A model generated the notes under the pieces. That model made no database searches, had not been told where the DNA came from, and was given only the letters and a program-made list of their open reading frames with translations. A DNA stretch of 64,000 nucleotides, taken from NCBI GenBank assembly GCA_963746325.1, contig CAVVBC010000036.1, positions 62,001 through 126,000 of the forward strand. The letters are read 5' to 3'. A program made the translations under genes and the position numbers. This DNA is from RPQJ01 sp963746325 (lineage in GTDB: Bacteria; Pseudomonadota; Gammaproteobacteria; Steroidobacterales; Steroidobacteraceae). Shown one piece after another: positions 52,370-62,495 of the stretch (its first letter is position 1; every line of letters begins with the position of its first letter).

Positions 52370-52957
52370 ATGGCGGGCACACCGTTGCAGATCGTGGTCG
52401 GGCTCGGCAATCCGGGGCCCGAACACCGCCTCACGCGGCACAACGCCGGGTTCTGGTTCGTCGACGCGCTCGCCTACCGGCACAACGCGCAGTTCCGCGC
52501 GCACGCGCGCTACCAGGGCGAGATCGCCAAGATCACGGTCGAGGGGCGCGAACTCGTGCTGCTGAAGCCGCAGACCTACATGAACCGCAGCGGTCTCTCG
52601 ATCCGCGCGCTCATGGATTACATCAAGTCGCCGGTGTCCGGAATCATCGTCGTGCACGACGAACTCGACCTGCCGTGCGGCGTCGCCCGGCTCAAGCTCG
52701 GCGGCGGTCACGGCGGCCACAACGGTCTGCGCGACACCATCACGCATTGCGGCGCCGATTTCTGGCGCCTGCGCCTCGGCATCGGCCATCCGGGCGACAA
52801 GTCGCAGGTCATCGATTACGTGCTGCAACGCGCGCGGCCCGTCGAGGAGACGGCGATCGTCGATGCGATCGACGCCGGCCTCGAGTCGCTTTCGATCATG
52901 CTGCGCGACGGCGCCGAGAAAGCGATGCAGCGGCTGCACACCAGCGCCGCGCCTTGA
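52370..52957 (+). CDS. pth: peptidyl-tRNA hydrolase
   Basis: Pth frees tRNA from prematurely released peptidyl-tRNA. The 195-residue enzyme has VVGLGNPGPEHRLTRHNAGFW with the catalytic His, LLKPQTYMNRSG with the substrate-binding Asn, VVHDELDLP and KLGGGHGGHNGLRD. ATG 52370 lies 25 nt after the terminator T-tract. rplY-pth-ychF is a conserved order. Confidence 0.96.
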   Translation: MAGTPLQIVVGLGNPGPEHRLTRHNAGFWFVDALAYRHNAQFRAHARYQGEIAKITVEGRELVLLKPQTYMNRSGLSIRALMDYIKSPVSGIIVVHDELDLPCGVARLKLGGGHGGHNGLRDTITHCGADFWRLRLGIGHPGDKSQVIDYVLQRARPVEETAIVDAIDAGLESLSIMLRDGAEKAMQRLHTSAAP

Positions 52958-52995
52958 TCCGCCCCACGGCATAGTGTCCTCCGGTCCGTGTCCCT

Positions 52996-53025
52996 TCATT
53001 CACTTTTCACTACTCACCAGTCAAC
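52996..53025 (+). repeat. short heptamer array (TATTCAC type) before ychF
   Basis: TTCATTCAC, TTTTCAC, TACTCAC and CAGTCAA form four imperfect 7-nt units related to the prfA-prmC array. They end 6 nt before the ychF ATG. No inverted partner is seen and no Shine-Dalgarno sequence is present. Confidence 0.65.
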
Positions 53026-53031
53026 AAAAAC

Positions 53032-54131
53032 ATGGGCATCAAGTGCGGCATCGTCGGTCTCCCCAACGTGGGCAAGTCGACGCTCTTCAACGCGGTGACG
53101 CAGGCGCAGAACGCCGCGGCCGCGAACTACCCGTTCTGCACCATCGACCCGAACGTCGGCGTCGTGCCGGTGCCCGACCTGCGGCTCAAGGCGCTCGCCG
53201 AGATCGTCAAGCCCGAGCGGATCCTGCCGACGACGGTCGAGTTCGTCGACATCGCGGGCCTCGTGCGCGGGCGCGTCGAAAGGCGAGGGCCTCGGCAACA
53301 AGTTCCTCGCGCACATCCGCGAGACGGACGCGATCGCGCACGTCGTGCGCTGCTTCGAGAACGACGACATCGTGCACGTCGCGGGCCGGATCGATCCGCT
53401 CGAGCGACATCGACGTCATCAACACCGAACTCGCGCTCGCCGATCTCGACACCGTCGAGCGCGCGCATCGCCGCGCGCGAGAAGGACGCGAAGGCCGGCG
53501 ACAAGGACGCGATCCGGCTGCGCGACGTGCTGAAGCGCATGCTCGAGCACCTCGACGCGGGCAATCCGGCGCGCACGCTGCCGCTCGACCCGCTGACCGA
53601 GCGGCCGCTGCTGCGCGAATACCACCTGATCACGATCAAGCCGCTGATGTACGTGGCCAACGTCGCCGAGGGCGGGTTCGTCGACAACCCGTACCTCGAG
53701 TCGGTGAAGGCGCGCGCGTCGATCGAGGGCGCGACGTGGTGCCGGTGTGCGCGGCGATCGAAGCCGAGATCGCGCAGCTCGACGAAGGCGACCGCCTGGC
53801 GTTCCTCGAGGAGCTCGGCCTGCACGAGCCGGGCCTCGATCGCGTGATCCGCGCGGCCTACCACCTGCTCGGCCTGCTCACGTTCTTCACGGCCGGCGTC
53901 AAGGAAGTCCGCGCGTGGACGACGCACGTGGGCGCGCTGGCGCCGCAGGCGGCCGGCGAGATCCACACGGATTTCGAGAAGGGCTTCATCCGCGCCGAGG
54001 TCATCGCCTACAACGACTTCATCGCCTGCAAGGGCGAGCAGGGCGCGAAGGAGGCCGGCAAGATGCGGCTCGAGGGCAAGGAATACGTCGTGCGCGAAGG
54101 CGACGTGATGCACTTCCGCTTCAACGTCTAG
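53032..54131 (+). CDS. ychF: redox-responsive ATPase YchF/EngD (four frameshifts)
   Basis: YchF is an Obg-like P-loop NTPase that prefers ATP and associates with ribosomes. The P-loop GLPNVGKSTLFNAVT and switch segment YPFCTIDPNVG are at the N-terminus, and VEFVDIAGLVRG follows. The C-terminal TGS domain includes ELGLHEPGLDRVIRAAYHLLGL and FEKGFIRAEVIAYNDF. Four single-base shifts break the gene: extra bases near 53270, 53403 and 53470, and a lost base near 53735. Restored, it reads without stops for about 366 residues. It is preceded by a heptamer array rather than a ribosome-binding sequence. Confidence 0.92.
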
Positions 54132-54137
54132 GCTCGT

Positions 54138-54174
54138 CACCTCTCCCGCCGCGGGAGAGGTGCGCAGGCCGGTG
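54138..54174 (+). repeat. CCTCTCCC hairpin repeat, copy 2
   Basis: CACCTCTCCCG (54138-54148) and CGGGAGAGGTG (54152-54162) form an 11-bp stem with a 3-nt loop, followed by GGTGAGG. It lies 7 nt after the ychF stop and matches the repeat at 52254. Confidence 0.7.
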
Positions 54175-54185
54175 AGGATCCGGTC

Positions 54186-54232
54186 GCAAGTCCCTCGCGC
54201 TTGGAAAGGCAGACACGCGCGCGCCAGGACCT
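54186..54232 (+). repeat. conserved-loop hairpin element, decayed copy
   Basis: The loop GCTTGGAAAGGCAGACACGC is intact, but the arms pair only loosely (CCGG...GCAAGTCC on the left against GGACCTGCCGG on the right), and the GAG/CTC clamp has become CGC/GCG. The loop is preserved although the stem is degraded. Confidence 0.75.
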
Positions 54233-54238
54233 GCCGGC

Positions 54239-55634
54239 TCACACGCCAGGGTGCCGCGCGACCGGCTGCGTTGTCAGCGGCACCGCGTCCTTGACGGCGT
54301 CCAGCGCGTCCTTCAGGCCGAACTTCTTTTTCTTCTTCGGCTCCTCGGCGGCGGCCTTCGCCGGCGTCGATCGCCCTTCATCGACCGCGGCTGAACCGTC
54401 GTCGCCATCGGACCGCCATCGTCCATCGCCGGCATGCCCAGCATCGTGAACGTCACCGACTTCACGCGCACCTTGAGCGCCCATTCGGGTTCGTACGCGA
54501 TCTTCGGATCGGTCGGTCGCGCCGGGTGCGCCAGGTTGAGTTCGGTGCCGTACGCGATCATGCGCAGCATCGCGCCCGACGGTTCCTCGCCGTCACCGAA
54601 GATGCCCTTCGGGACGTCACAGCTGGTGGTGTCGGCTGCAGCAGCACCTTCTCCTTGAGCCACTGGTCGACCGACTTGTTGGTCTGGTAGTCGACGAGGC
54701 CGAAGCCGGAGTCGGGCAGCTCGCTCGACGTCCACAACGTCATTTCGGCGCCTTCGCCGGATTCGTCGCCCTTGCCGCCCATCGCGGCGATGAAGTAGGC
54801 GCGCGCCGTCGGCAGCGCCTGCCAGGAGAGTTGCGTGACGCCCTCGTCGTCCGCCTGCTGCAGCGCGATCGGCGGCATGATGTCCTGCGCCGGCGGCAGC
54901 GTGAACTTGAAGCTTTCCGGCACGCCCTGTCCGCTCAGTGCGTGCTCGCCGGCGAACGACGCGCCGTCCGGCACGAGCCGGTTGTCGATGGGATTGGGCC
55001 AGACGGGACGACCCGGCGCCGAGTGTGTACCACGTTGCGTCGCGCGCCGGCCTTTGAAGATGTCGCCGAACTCCTTGATCGTGCTGGTCTCGAAGTCGAC
55101 GACCTTCGGTTGTCCCGGGCGGACGGCCGCGCCGCAGCCCCAGTACAGCTTGATCTTGCCCTTGGGTTGCTCGGGCGGGTCCTCGATCGAATCGTCGCCG
55201 CGCTCGCTGGGACCGGCTTGGCTTGCGGCAGCACCTTGAGCTGCAGCGTCGGCTCCAGCTTGGCGCCCGGGGGCACGGTCTGCAGCGCCTCGGCCAGGCT
55301 CGGGTTGCGGCTGGTGCGCACCGTCACGTCGACGTAGCTGCCGCTGCCGCCCGCGCGCGTCAGGCCGAACTGGTTGCCCTGCTTTTTGCCGCCGAAGAGG
55401 GCCGACATCGGCGTGTCGCCGCCGGCACCGCCCATCATCATGCCGGCCATCGCCCCCATGCCGCCGGGCGAGGCGAACGTGGCGATGTCGATCCAGCCCT
55501 GCGCGATCGGTGGCTTGTCGGGGGGCGCGCCGCGGAGGAGGCTTGCTGCTGTGCCAGCGCGATCGGACGGTTCCCACCGTGGCCGCAAGAGGGTGCCGGC
55601 AGCAGGCGGAGGATGCGGGTCGAGGCGGGCTCAT
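54239..55634 (-). CDS. exported protein of unknown function (about five frameshifts)
   Basis: A conserved-looking but uncharacterised protein split over three frames. The probable start is ATG 55634 (MSPPRP) followed by a leader with ALAQQQASS. The order of pieces is: WIDIATFASPGGMGAMAGMM with glycine-methionine runs; VDVTVRTSRNPSLAEALQ; KGKIKLYWGCGAAVRPGQP; PNPIDNRLVPDGASFAGEHA; FTLPPAQDIMPPI; WQALPTARAYFIAAMG; WLKEKVLLQPT; CDVPKGIFGDGEEPSGAMLR; and a C-terminal KKKKKFGLKDALDAVKD. I recall similar proteins annotated as hypothetical in Xanthomonas relatives. No catalytic motif is visible. Shifts lie near 55620, 55590, 55225, 54640 and 54400. Confidence 0.7.
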
Positions 55635-55801
55635 GACGATTGCTTCCGGGGGCAGTAACCGTTCTTGCTGGCGCGGGCCCACGGTGCCGCGCGAGCAGGG
55701 CCGACCCAAAAAGACGCCCGCCTTGACGCGGAGGCCGGCGCTCAGGACAATTCGCGGTCCCCAACGGCCCGCGTCTCGCCCGGCCACAACCCAGACCTCG
55801 T

Positions 55802-55878
<77 letters not shown>

Positions 55879-55976
55879 AACCTCCTCGGCGAAATGCCAT
55901 TCGCGAGTGTGAAGACCCGCGCGGCTCGGGCAGGGCGCCGCTGAACGATCGCTGACCGCGTTTCTTCCCTACACCC

Positions 55977-56668
55977 TCAAGCCGGCTTGCTGGATCGTCG
56001 CGTGGCCCGCGGCTGGCGATCCCAGGTCTTCGCCCGACGCGACAGGTACGAGTGCCACAGCAGCCGGGCGGCCACGGCACGCCAGGGTTGCCAGCGCACG
56101 TGCGAAGTCCGCAGCCTGGGCGCTGGTGGGAACTGCAGTGCAGCCCACGCAGCTCGGCCAGCGACTTGTGCAGGCCGAGGTCGCCGTGGCGGCCAGACGT
56201 CCGGCCGGCGCAGCGCCATCAGCAGGTAGACGCCCGCGGTCCACGGCCCGATGCCCGTGACCTGCACCAGTGCCTGCTCCGCGTCCGCGTCGTGGCAGGC
56301 GCGCGATCCGCTCCAGCGACACCGGTCCGGATTCGATCCGCGCGCGCGAGCCCGACCACGTAGCGGGCCTTCTGCCGCGTCAGGCCGAGCGCCAGCAGCG
56401 CGGGCTCGCCCCGTTCGACGACCCGCGCGGGCGTCAGCGAGCCGTCGAAGTGGCGCTCGAGACGCGCGAACAGCGCGGCGGCGGAGGCCAGCGATACCTG
56501 CTGCTCGAGGATGATCCGCACCACGGTCGGGAACCCGCGCGGCCGCGCCCACAGCGGCGGCTGGCCGAAGTCACGGACGATCCGCGCCAGGTCGCGGTCG
56601 CGGGCGGCGAGTTCCTGCACCGCCTCGTGCAGGCGCGCCCGGGTCAGCGTCGTGTACGCCGCGGTCAC
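55977..56668 (-). CDS. DNA-3-methyladenine glycosylase II family protein (several frameshifts)
   Basis: An AlkA-type helix-hairpin-helix DNA glycosylase. GTG 56668 overlaps the stop of the upstream lipoprotein gene. The first frame reads LARIVRDFGQPPLWARP, VVRIILEQQVSLASAAALF and LLALGLTRQKARYVVGLA. A second frame continues with VQVTGIGPWTAGVYLLMAL, the hairpin motif. The catalytic Asp should be in the piece WPPGDLGLHKSL, seen in the third frame. The C-terminus WRAVAARLLWHSYL is back in the second frame. Full length would be about 228 residues. It removes alkylated bases in relatives. Confidence 0.85.
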
Positions 56669-57276
56669 GGCGCCGGGCACGCTCGCGCGACGGCCTCGAG
56701 CGCCGTCCTGACCGAGCCGCGGCTGCTGAACTCCCAGTCGCCACGGTGCACGAAGTCGTCGATCAGCCAGTCGTCGCCGACGCGCGCCAGCAGCACGTCG
56801 TCCTGCCAGGTGAACGGGGCAGCGCCGCTGGCCGGGTCCTCGTAGGCGAAGTCGAGGGTCCAGGTCGCGCGGTTGCCGTCGTTCGCCGACTCGCGCATGC
56901 CTCGCACCACGTTGGCCTTCTCGAACAGCGAGCTGAACACGTCGCCCTGGATCAACGGCGGCTCGCTGCCCCGGTGTCGTGCGAACGCACAGCGTTCCGC
57001 CTCCGCCGCACCCGCCAGCGCCGCGTCGAAGGCCGGTGTGAGCATCGGCGCGAGCCGCGCCCAGGACGGCGTCGTCGGGCAGTCCCGAGCCGTAGCCGTG
57101 CAGGTAGAGCTGCAGGAAGCCCTCGATGCGCGCACGCGGAGTGCTCGTCGCGGTCGCGGTTGCGGGCCGCGCAGCAGTGACCCCGGTCTCGGCGGAGCCG
57201 GCGCGCGGCAGCCGGCGGCGGCGAGCGCGAGCGACAGCAGCGCGAGGGCGCGCAGGACCGGGCACGGCAGTGGCAT
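56665..57276 (-). CDS. lipoprotein of unknown function, possible DUF3828/NTF2-like (frameshifts)
   Basis: A predicted lipoprotein with signal ALALLSLALAAAGC. After a shift, one frame reads RARIEGFLQLYLHGYGSGLPD, then another shift leads to LTPAFDAALAGAAEAER, FARHRGSEPPLIQGDVFSSL, WTLDFAYEDPASG and DDWLIDDFVHRGDWEFSS. The alternating pattern at the C-terminus resembles small NTF2-like or DUF3828 proteins, but this is a weak match by eye. It overlaps the AlkA-like start (GTGA), suggesting a two-gene unit. Confidence 0.65.
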   Translation of the reverse strand: MPLPCPVLRALALLSLALAAAGCRAPAPPRPGSLLRGPQPRPRRALRVRASRASCSSTCTATARDCPTTPSWARLAPMLTPAFDAALAGAAEAERCAFARHRGSEPPLIQGDVFSSLFEKANVVRGMRESANDGNRATWTLDFAYEDPASGAAPFTWQDDVLLARVGDDWLIDDFVHRGDWEFSSRGSVRTALEAVARACPAP

Positions 57277-57371
57277 TGAGCGCGGTCTGTCTTCCAGGCG
57301 AGGGAAAGGCACCGGATGACGCCATACACGCCGCGCGACGGCCCGGTACCACGCCCGAACTGCCGGCCGCG

Positions 57372-58741
57372 CTACTCCTGCATGCCGTGGTACAGCAGGC
57401 GCATCAGCAGCCGCACGCCGTCGTGCTCCTTGAGCTCGTGGTAGCGCGGGCCCGCGCGCCCGCCGATGTCGCGGATGTCGTCCATGAGTTCGGGATGGAA
57501 CTGGCAGGTGAAGGAGCGGCGTATGCGATGGGTCTCCCAGTCCTTGTAGTAGATCGCGGTGGTGCCGACCTCCGTGAAGCTGTGCGCGTCGACCCGCGTC
57601 TGGCCGAGGATCTCGACCGCGTAGGGCAGGCTCAGCAGCCAGGCGACCGGGCTGACGGCCAGCACGTGACGCAGCGGCACGATGGTGTCGTGCAGCGTCT
57701 TGAAGGCCCAGTTGGCGAACAGCGCCGCTTCCTCGTTGACCTCGTCGGCGTGGAACATCTCGACGGCGATCTCGCGCTCGAGCGTCAGCACCTGGTCGAT
57801 CACGCCATCGAGTTCGTCGGCCACCAGCGCGTGGGTCTCGTGCAGCTCGCGCGGGATGTGGTGTCTCGTCGTCGCGGCGGGCTACGGCAGCAGCGCGCGC
57901 GTGCCGACCTCGACGCCCTCGTTGCGGGCCACGGCGAAGTCGGGGTCGTGCCAGCCGATCGCGCGCGGCTGGCCGTCCTTGACGACCTGCAGCTGGTCGC
58001 CCATGCGCGCGATGCGCTCGGCGGCGCGCTGCAGCGAGTCGAGCACGCGTCCCGACGGGTCGAGCGGCAGGCGGGTCAGCTCGCCGATCTCGCGCACGGC
58101 CCGCTGCAGCAGGCGGATGTGCGAGGCGGCCGCCAGCTGGTGGCCGAGGCAGATGAAGATGCTGGGGCCGCTCGCCGTGGAGCGGCGCAGCAGCAGCTGG
58201 TCCACCAGCCCGAGCATGTCCTCGAGGCCGACGTTCGCGCCGTCGAAGCTGCTCGCGTCGTGCACGGAGGGGCAGCCGCCCTGCACGATCGTCGCGATAC
58301 CCGCGCTCAGGACGTTGGCGAGGCGCTCGGGATGACGGATGCCGCTTTGCCAGACCGGGAACAGGATGGTGTCGGCGTCGGCCACCTGCTGCAGGATGTA
58401 GGCGATGTTCTTCGATGCCCGCACCGGTTCGCCGCGCGGGTTGGTGCCCACGCTGGACCAGGGCTCGACCACGGCCACGCTCTGGCGGTAGATCTCCGGC
58501 ATCTCGAGCAGGACGCGCAGGTGGTCCTCGCTCTCGATCACCTTCTCCAGCGGCGGGCTAGGCCCCAGTCGAACACGCCTTCGTTGGCCAGCATGTCGCG
58601 GCCCGGGAAAGGCGTGGTCGACTTGCGGTCCTTGAGGAAGTAGCCGAGCAGGGCGTGCACCGACTGCGGGCTGGAGGCATGGCGACCGAGCAGGCCGGGC
58701 AGGGTGCGCCAGCCGAGTTGTTCAGGGCTCAGGGGCTTCAT
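57372..58741 (-). CDS. class I glutamine amidotransferase-like protein (two frameshifts)
   Basis: A single protein of about 456 residues in three frames. From ATG 58741 the first piece reads MKPLSPEQLGWRTLPGLLG and ends near 58545; the second reads HLRVLLEMPEIYRQSVAVVE to about 57885 and contains the nucleophile elbow IFICLGHQLAAASH with the catalytic Cys; the third has FTCQFHPELMDDI, the His-Glu pair of the class I triad. So the fold is a glutamine amidotransferase domain within a larger protein. No synthase partner is adjacent, and the substrate is unknown. Confidence 0.8.
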
Positions 58742-58976
58742 GGTCGAGTCTGGGCACGTTGGCGCGCTGGGGCATCGGTCTCTGCAAGCAATCGCCGTGC
58801 CAAACAGTTGAATGTCCCCCATTGCGGGGTTTCAGGGGGCGGCACGTCCCTGTTTAGGCGCAATGGGAGGTGGACGGCGCGCACGGTGATGGTGCGTGCG
58901 GCGCGGCCGGTGCTTGCCAGTCGCGGGCACGTCGGACACAGTGCGCCATCTTTTTGCGCCGCCTGGAAAGGGACTC

Positions 58977-60305
58977 ATGTCTGCCGCAACCGACGCCAAG
59001 CTCGCCAACCGCATCCTCAAGGGACTGGTGTTCGGCGCCATCGCCGGTGTCGTCGTGCTGCTGCTCGCGCCTCACGTGCCCGGGCTGCACGACGGCGCGC
59101 GCTGGCTGGCGACCAACGTGTTCGACCCGCTCGGCCAGGTCTTCCTGCGGATGCTGTTCTTCGTCGTGATCCCGCTGGTCTTCGCGTCGCTGGCCGGCGG
59201 CGTCGTGCAACTCGGCGATCTGTCGGACCTCGGGCCGCTGGCGGGGCGCACGTTCGCGCTGTTCTTCGCCAACATGGCGATCGCGGTCACCCTCGGCCTG
59301 CTGATGATGAACCTGCTGAACCCGGGCGGCCGCATGGATCCGGCGACGTCCGCGCGACTGGTGCAGGAGTACAGCACGCAGGCCGGCCAGCACGTCGCAA
59401 CACAGCGCGAGCCAGCCCGGACATCACGCCGGTCGACGGTCGTCGACATGTTCATGCCGAAGAACCTGTTCGGCGCGTTCGTCGGCAACCAGCGCAACGT
59501 GCTCGGCGACGTGCTGCCGCTGATCGTGTTCGCGATCTTCGTCGGCGCCGCGGGCCTCGGCCTGCCCGAGGCCCGGCGCAAGAAGTTCCAGGACGGGCTC
59601 GAAACGGTCAGCGACCTGATGACGGGCATCGTCCACTTCGCGCTCAGGCTCGCGCCCTACGCGGTGCCTGCGATGATCTTCTCGGTCGTGGTCAAGGTCG
59701 GCTTCGAGATCCTGGTGGCGCTCGGGCTGTTCGTGCTCGGCTGCGGCGCGATGCTGCTGCTGCACCTGTTCGGCACGATGTCGATCTGGCTCAAGTTCCT
59801 CGCGAAGCGCGACCCGCGCGAGTTCTTCCGCGAGATCAAGGACGTGCTGGTGACGGCGTTCTCGACCAGCTCGAGCAGCGCCACGCTGCCGGCCGCACTC
59901 ACCGCGTGCCGCGAGCGACTCGGCATCGCGCCATCGACGGCAGGTTTCGTGATGCCGCTCGGCACGACGATGAACATGAGCGGCACGGCGCTGTACGAGG
60001 GCTGCGTGGTGCTGTTCGTCGCGCAGGTCTTCGGCGTGCACCTGGGATTGGCCGAGCAGGTCACGCTGGTGTTCCTCGCGGTGCTGAGCGCCGTGGCGGT
60101 CGCCGCGATTCCCGGCGGTTCGCTGCCGCTGATCGCGGGCCTGCTCGTCGCCTTCGGCATCCCGCCGGAAGGCATCGGCATCATCCTCGGCGTCGATCGC
60201 CTGCTCGACATGACGCGCACCATGACCAACGTCGGCGCGGATCTCGTGACGACGGCGGTCGTCGACGCCAGCCAGCGCGCCAGCGGCCACGCCGGGAAAG
60301 TCTAG
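58977..60305 (+). CDS. dicarboxylate/amino acid:cation symporter (DAACS family)
   Basis: A 442-residue inner-membrane transporter of the GltP/DctA/GltT type with eight membrane helices and two re-entrant hairpins. Landmarks are FVVIPLVFASLAGGVV in the first half, the serine-rich hairpin AFSTSSSSATLPAAL, and FVMPLGTTMNMSGTALYEG with the sodium-coupling NMxxT-like NMSGT. VDRLLDMTRTMTNVGAD carries the substrate-binding Asp and Asn. It would import glutamate, aspartate or C4-dicarboxylates with Na+ or H+. It has no adjacent regulator. The stop overlaps the next gene's stop in CTAG. Confidence 0.92.
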   Translation: MSAATDAKLANRILKGLVFGAIAGVVVLLLAPHVPGLHDGARWLATNVFDPLGQVFLRMLFFVVIPLVFASLAGGVVQLGDLSDLGPLAGRTFALFFANMAIAVTLGLLMMNLLNPGGRMDPATSARLVQEYSTQAGQHVATQREPARTSRRSTVVDMFMPKNLFGAFVGNQRNVLGDVLPLIVFAIFVGAAGLGLPEARRKKFQDGLETVSDLMTGIVHFALRLAPYAVPAMIFSVVVKVGFEILVALGLFVLGCGAMLLLHLFGTMSIWLKFLAKRDPREFFREIKDVLVTAFSTSSSSATLPAALTACRERLGIAPSTAGFVMPLGTTMNMSGTALYEGCVVLFVAQVFGVHLGLAEQVTLVFLAVLSAVAVAAIPGGSLPLIAGLLVAFGIPPEGIGIILGVDRLLDMTRTMTNVGADLVTTAVVDASQRASGHAGKV

Positions 60306-61946
60306 CTCGCGTGTCTGCGCGCGGCGGTCATCGCAGCGACCGCCTGCAAGGCGCGTTCGATCGCAGCCGGGTCCGTCGTGTCGACGGTCACGACGCGATC
60401 CAGTTCGTCCGCGCCAAACGGCTCCCAGTACGAGGGCTGCCGATCGAGCAGGGCCACGGTCGCTTCGGACGCGTCGGCGGCTGCGGCCGCACGCGCCGCG
60501 ACGCGGCGCGCAGCATCGTCGAGCGGCGCGGTGCAGTGGACGATGACTGGACCGGGCACCGTGCTCGCGGCCGAGCGCCACGAACTGGGCTCGCTCCTCG
60601 CGCCGCAGGTTCGCGGCGTCCACGACGATGCTTTCACCGCCCTGCAGGCTGGCCGCGGCGCATTCGCGCAAGCGGGCATAGGTGCGCGCATTGAACTCGA
60701 CCGAGTAGAGGCCGGCGTCGGGCGGCGACGCCGGAACTCGCGAGCGGGCGACAGCCCGGCGAGCCGCTTGCGCTCGACGTCGGAGCGCACCACCAGTGCC
60801 TGCACCTGCGTGTGCGATGCGTTCAGCGAGCCAGCGTCTTGCCCGACCCGGCGAGTCCGGCCATCAGCACGAGCGACGGGAGCCGGTCGCGCCGCGCGCG
60901 TCGCCGCCCATTCGAGGTAGCGCGGCGCAGGCGCCGATGGTCGTGTCGCGGCGCCGCGCCTGCTGGCCGCGCAGCGCCGCCACCTTGGCGCGCACCAGTG
61001 CGCGATACAGCTCGTAGTAGGGCAGCAGGGCGAGCGCATCGAAATCGCCCGCAGCGGTGAGCCACGCCTGCAGCGTCTCGCGCCGCAGGTCGTCGCGCCC
61101 GTGCGCCGCGAGGTCCATGGTGAGGAACGCGATGTCGTTCGCCACGTCGATCCAGCGCAAGGCCGGGTCGAACTCGAGGCCGTCGAACGGCAACCAGCGC
61201 GCCTTGCCAGCGCACCACGTTGCCGCAGTGCAGGTCGCCGTGGCCTTCGCGGATGCAGCCGCGCTCCCGGCGCGCGGTCATGCGCACGCGACCCGCGTCG
61301 AACAGGTGCCGGGCGCGGTCCTGCAGGCGTTGCAGCCGCGCGGCTTCCGCGGCGGTCGGCAACCCAGCGCGCAAGTTCGTCGAAGTTGTCGAGCGTGACG
61401 CGGTGTACCGTCTCCGGCACGCCGTAGGGTGCGTCCGGCTCGAGCCGCGCGACGCTGTCGCATGCATCTGCGCGATGCGCGCCCCGAGCTCGGCGCATTC
61501 CTGCGGCGTGACCGCGGCGGCTTGCAGCAAGCGACCGAGCTCCAGCGCGGGATCGAACTGCACCATGCGCAGGGCGTGCTCGAACGCCGGAGCCCGTCGT
61601 CCGTGTCGACCGCGCCGACGCGCGGTGCAGCGGGCGTACCGCCAATCGGGACGACGTCGAGGTACAGGCCGGGTGCGTGACGCCGGTTGAGTCGCAGCTC
61701 TTCGCGACAGCATTCGGCCCGGCGCGCGGCCGTCGAATAATCGATGAAGCTCAACCGCAGCGGCTTCTTGACCTTGTAGGCGAACTCGCCGGTCAGGAAC
61801 ACCCAGGAAACGTGGGTTTCGATGCAACGGACGGGTCCGTCGACGGCGTGCAGGGCCGCGTAGGCCGCCGGAGCGAGCATTCCGGCAACGAAAGCGGCCT
61901 GCGTTGCAGGCGAGGCGGGGACCGGCGGGGATTGCGTTGCGTTCAC
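60302..61946 (-). CDS. bifunctional aminoglycoside phosphotransferase-like/ATP-binding protein (many frameshifts)
   Basis: Pieces in all three minus-strand frames together match a ~520-residue protein with an APH-like kinase half and a P-loop half. The start is GTG 61946 (MNATQSPP). The N-terminal half has THVSWVFLTGEFAYKVKKPL, LRLNRRHAPGLYLDVVPIG and the Brenner-like IREGHGDLHCGNVV. The middle has EFDPALRWIDVANDIAFL. The P-loop is VLMAGLAGSGKTLA, followed by VRSDVERKRLAGL and the C-terminal VIVHCTAPLDDAARRVAAR. At least seven single-base shifts are needed. The role of this family is not established. Confidence 0.8.
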
Positions 61947-62096
61947 GCGAGATTGGGCTCTCGACGACCGCTCCGGGCAGTGTACTCTTGCCGTCCTTGC
62001 GCGGTACCCCTGCGATCAATACTGATGGCCTGGCCGACGTCGCGGCTCGACAATGAAATCGTTCACCAGGAACGTCCAACAGAGGGACACAGAATC

Positions 62097-62454
62097 GTGA
62101 CCATCCCTGTCCAGATCACCTTCCGACACATGGAAAGCTCCCCGGCCGTCGAGACTCGCGTGCGCGAGCTCACCGATCACCTGGGCACTTTCTCCGACCG
62201 CATCCAGTCCTGCCGCGTCGTCGTCGATTCGCCGCACCGGCATCATCACCAGGGCAAGGTCTTCAACGTCAAGGTCCAGCTCGCCATTCCGGGCGAGGAC
62301 GTCGTCGTCGACATGGAGCGACCCGACCGCGACGGGCACGAGGACGTCTACGTCGTCCTGCGCGACGCTTTCGACGCCGCGCGCCGGCAGCTGCAGCAGC
62401 GCATGTCGTCGCTGCGCGGCGAGCCGACGCTGCGCGAAAAGCCGCGTCGTCTGA
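62097..62454 (+). CDS. HPF/RaiA-family ribosome-associated protein
   Basis: A short (about 115 residues) relative of hibernation-promoting factor. It begins at GTG 62097 after AGAGGGACACAG with VTIPVQITFRHMESSPAVE, and contains VVVDSPHRHHHQGKVFNVKVQL and HEDVYVVLRDAFDAARRQL, typical of the small stand-alone HPF-like proteins. The natural end is unclear: the frame runs on into the next gene, and a TGA at 62452-62454 in a neighbouring frame suggests another base error near 62440. An ATG at 62025 would lengthen the N-terminus. The function is inferred from the fold only. Confidence 0.8.
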
Positions 62455-62495
62455 CCGGCCCGGTTGCCAGCGGCGCAGTGCCCATAACGCCTCCG

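Noticed and set aside
53032..54131. ychF as a true pseudogene
   Set aside because: Apart from four single-base shifts every motif and the full length are conserved with no stops inside the pieces, which fits sequence error better.
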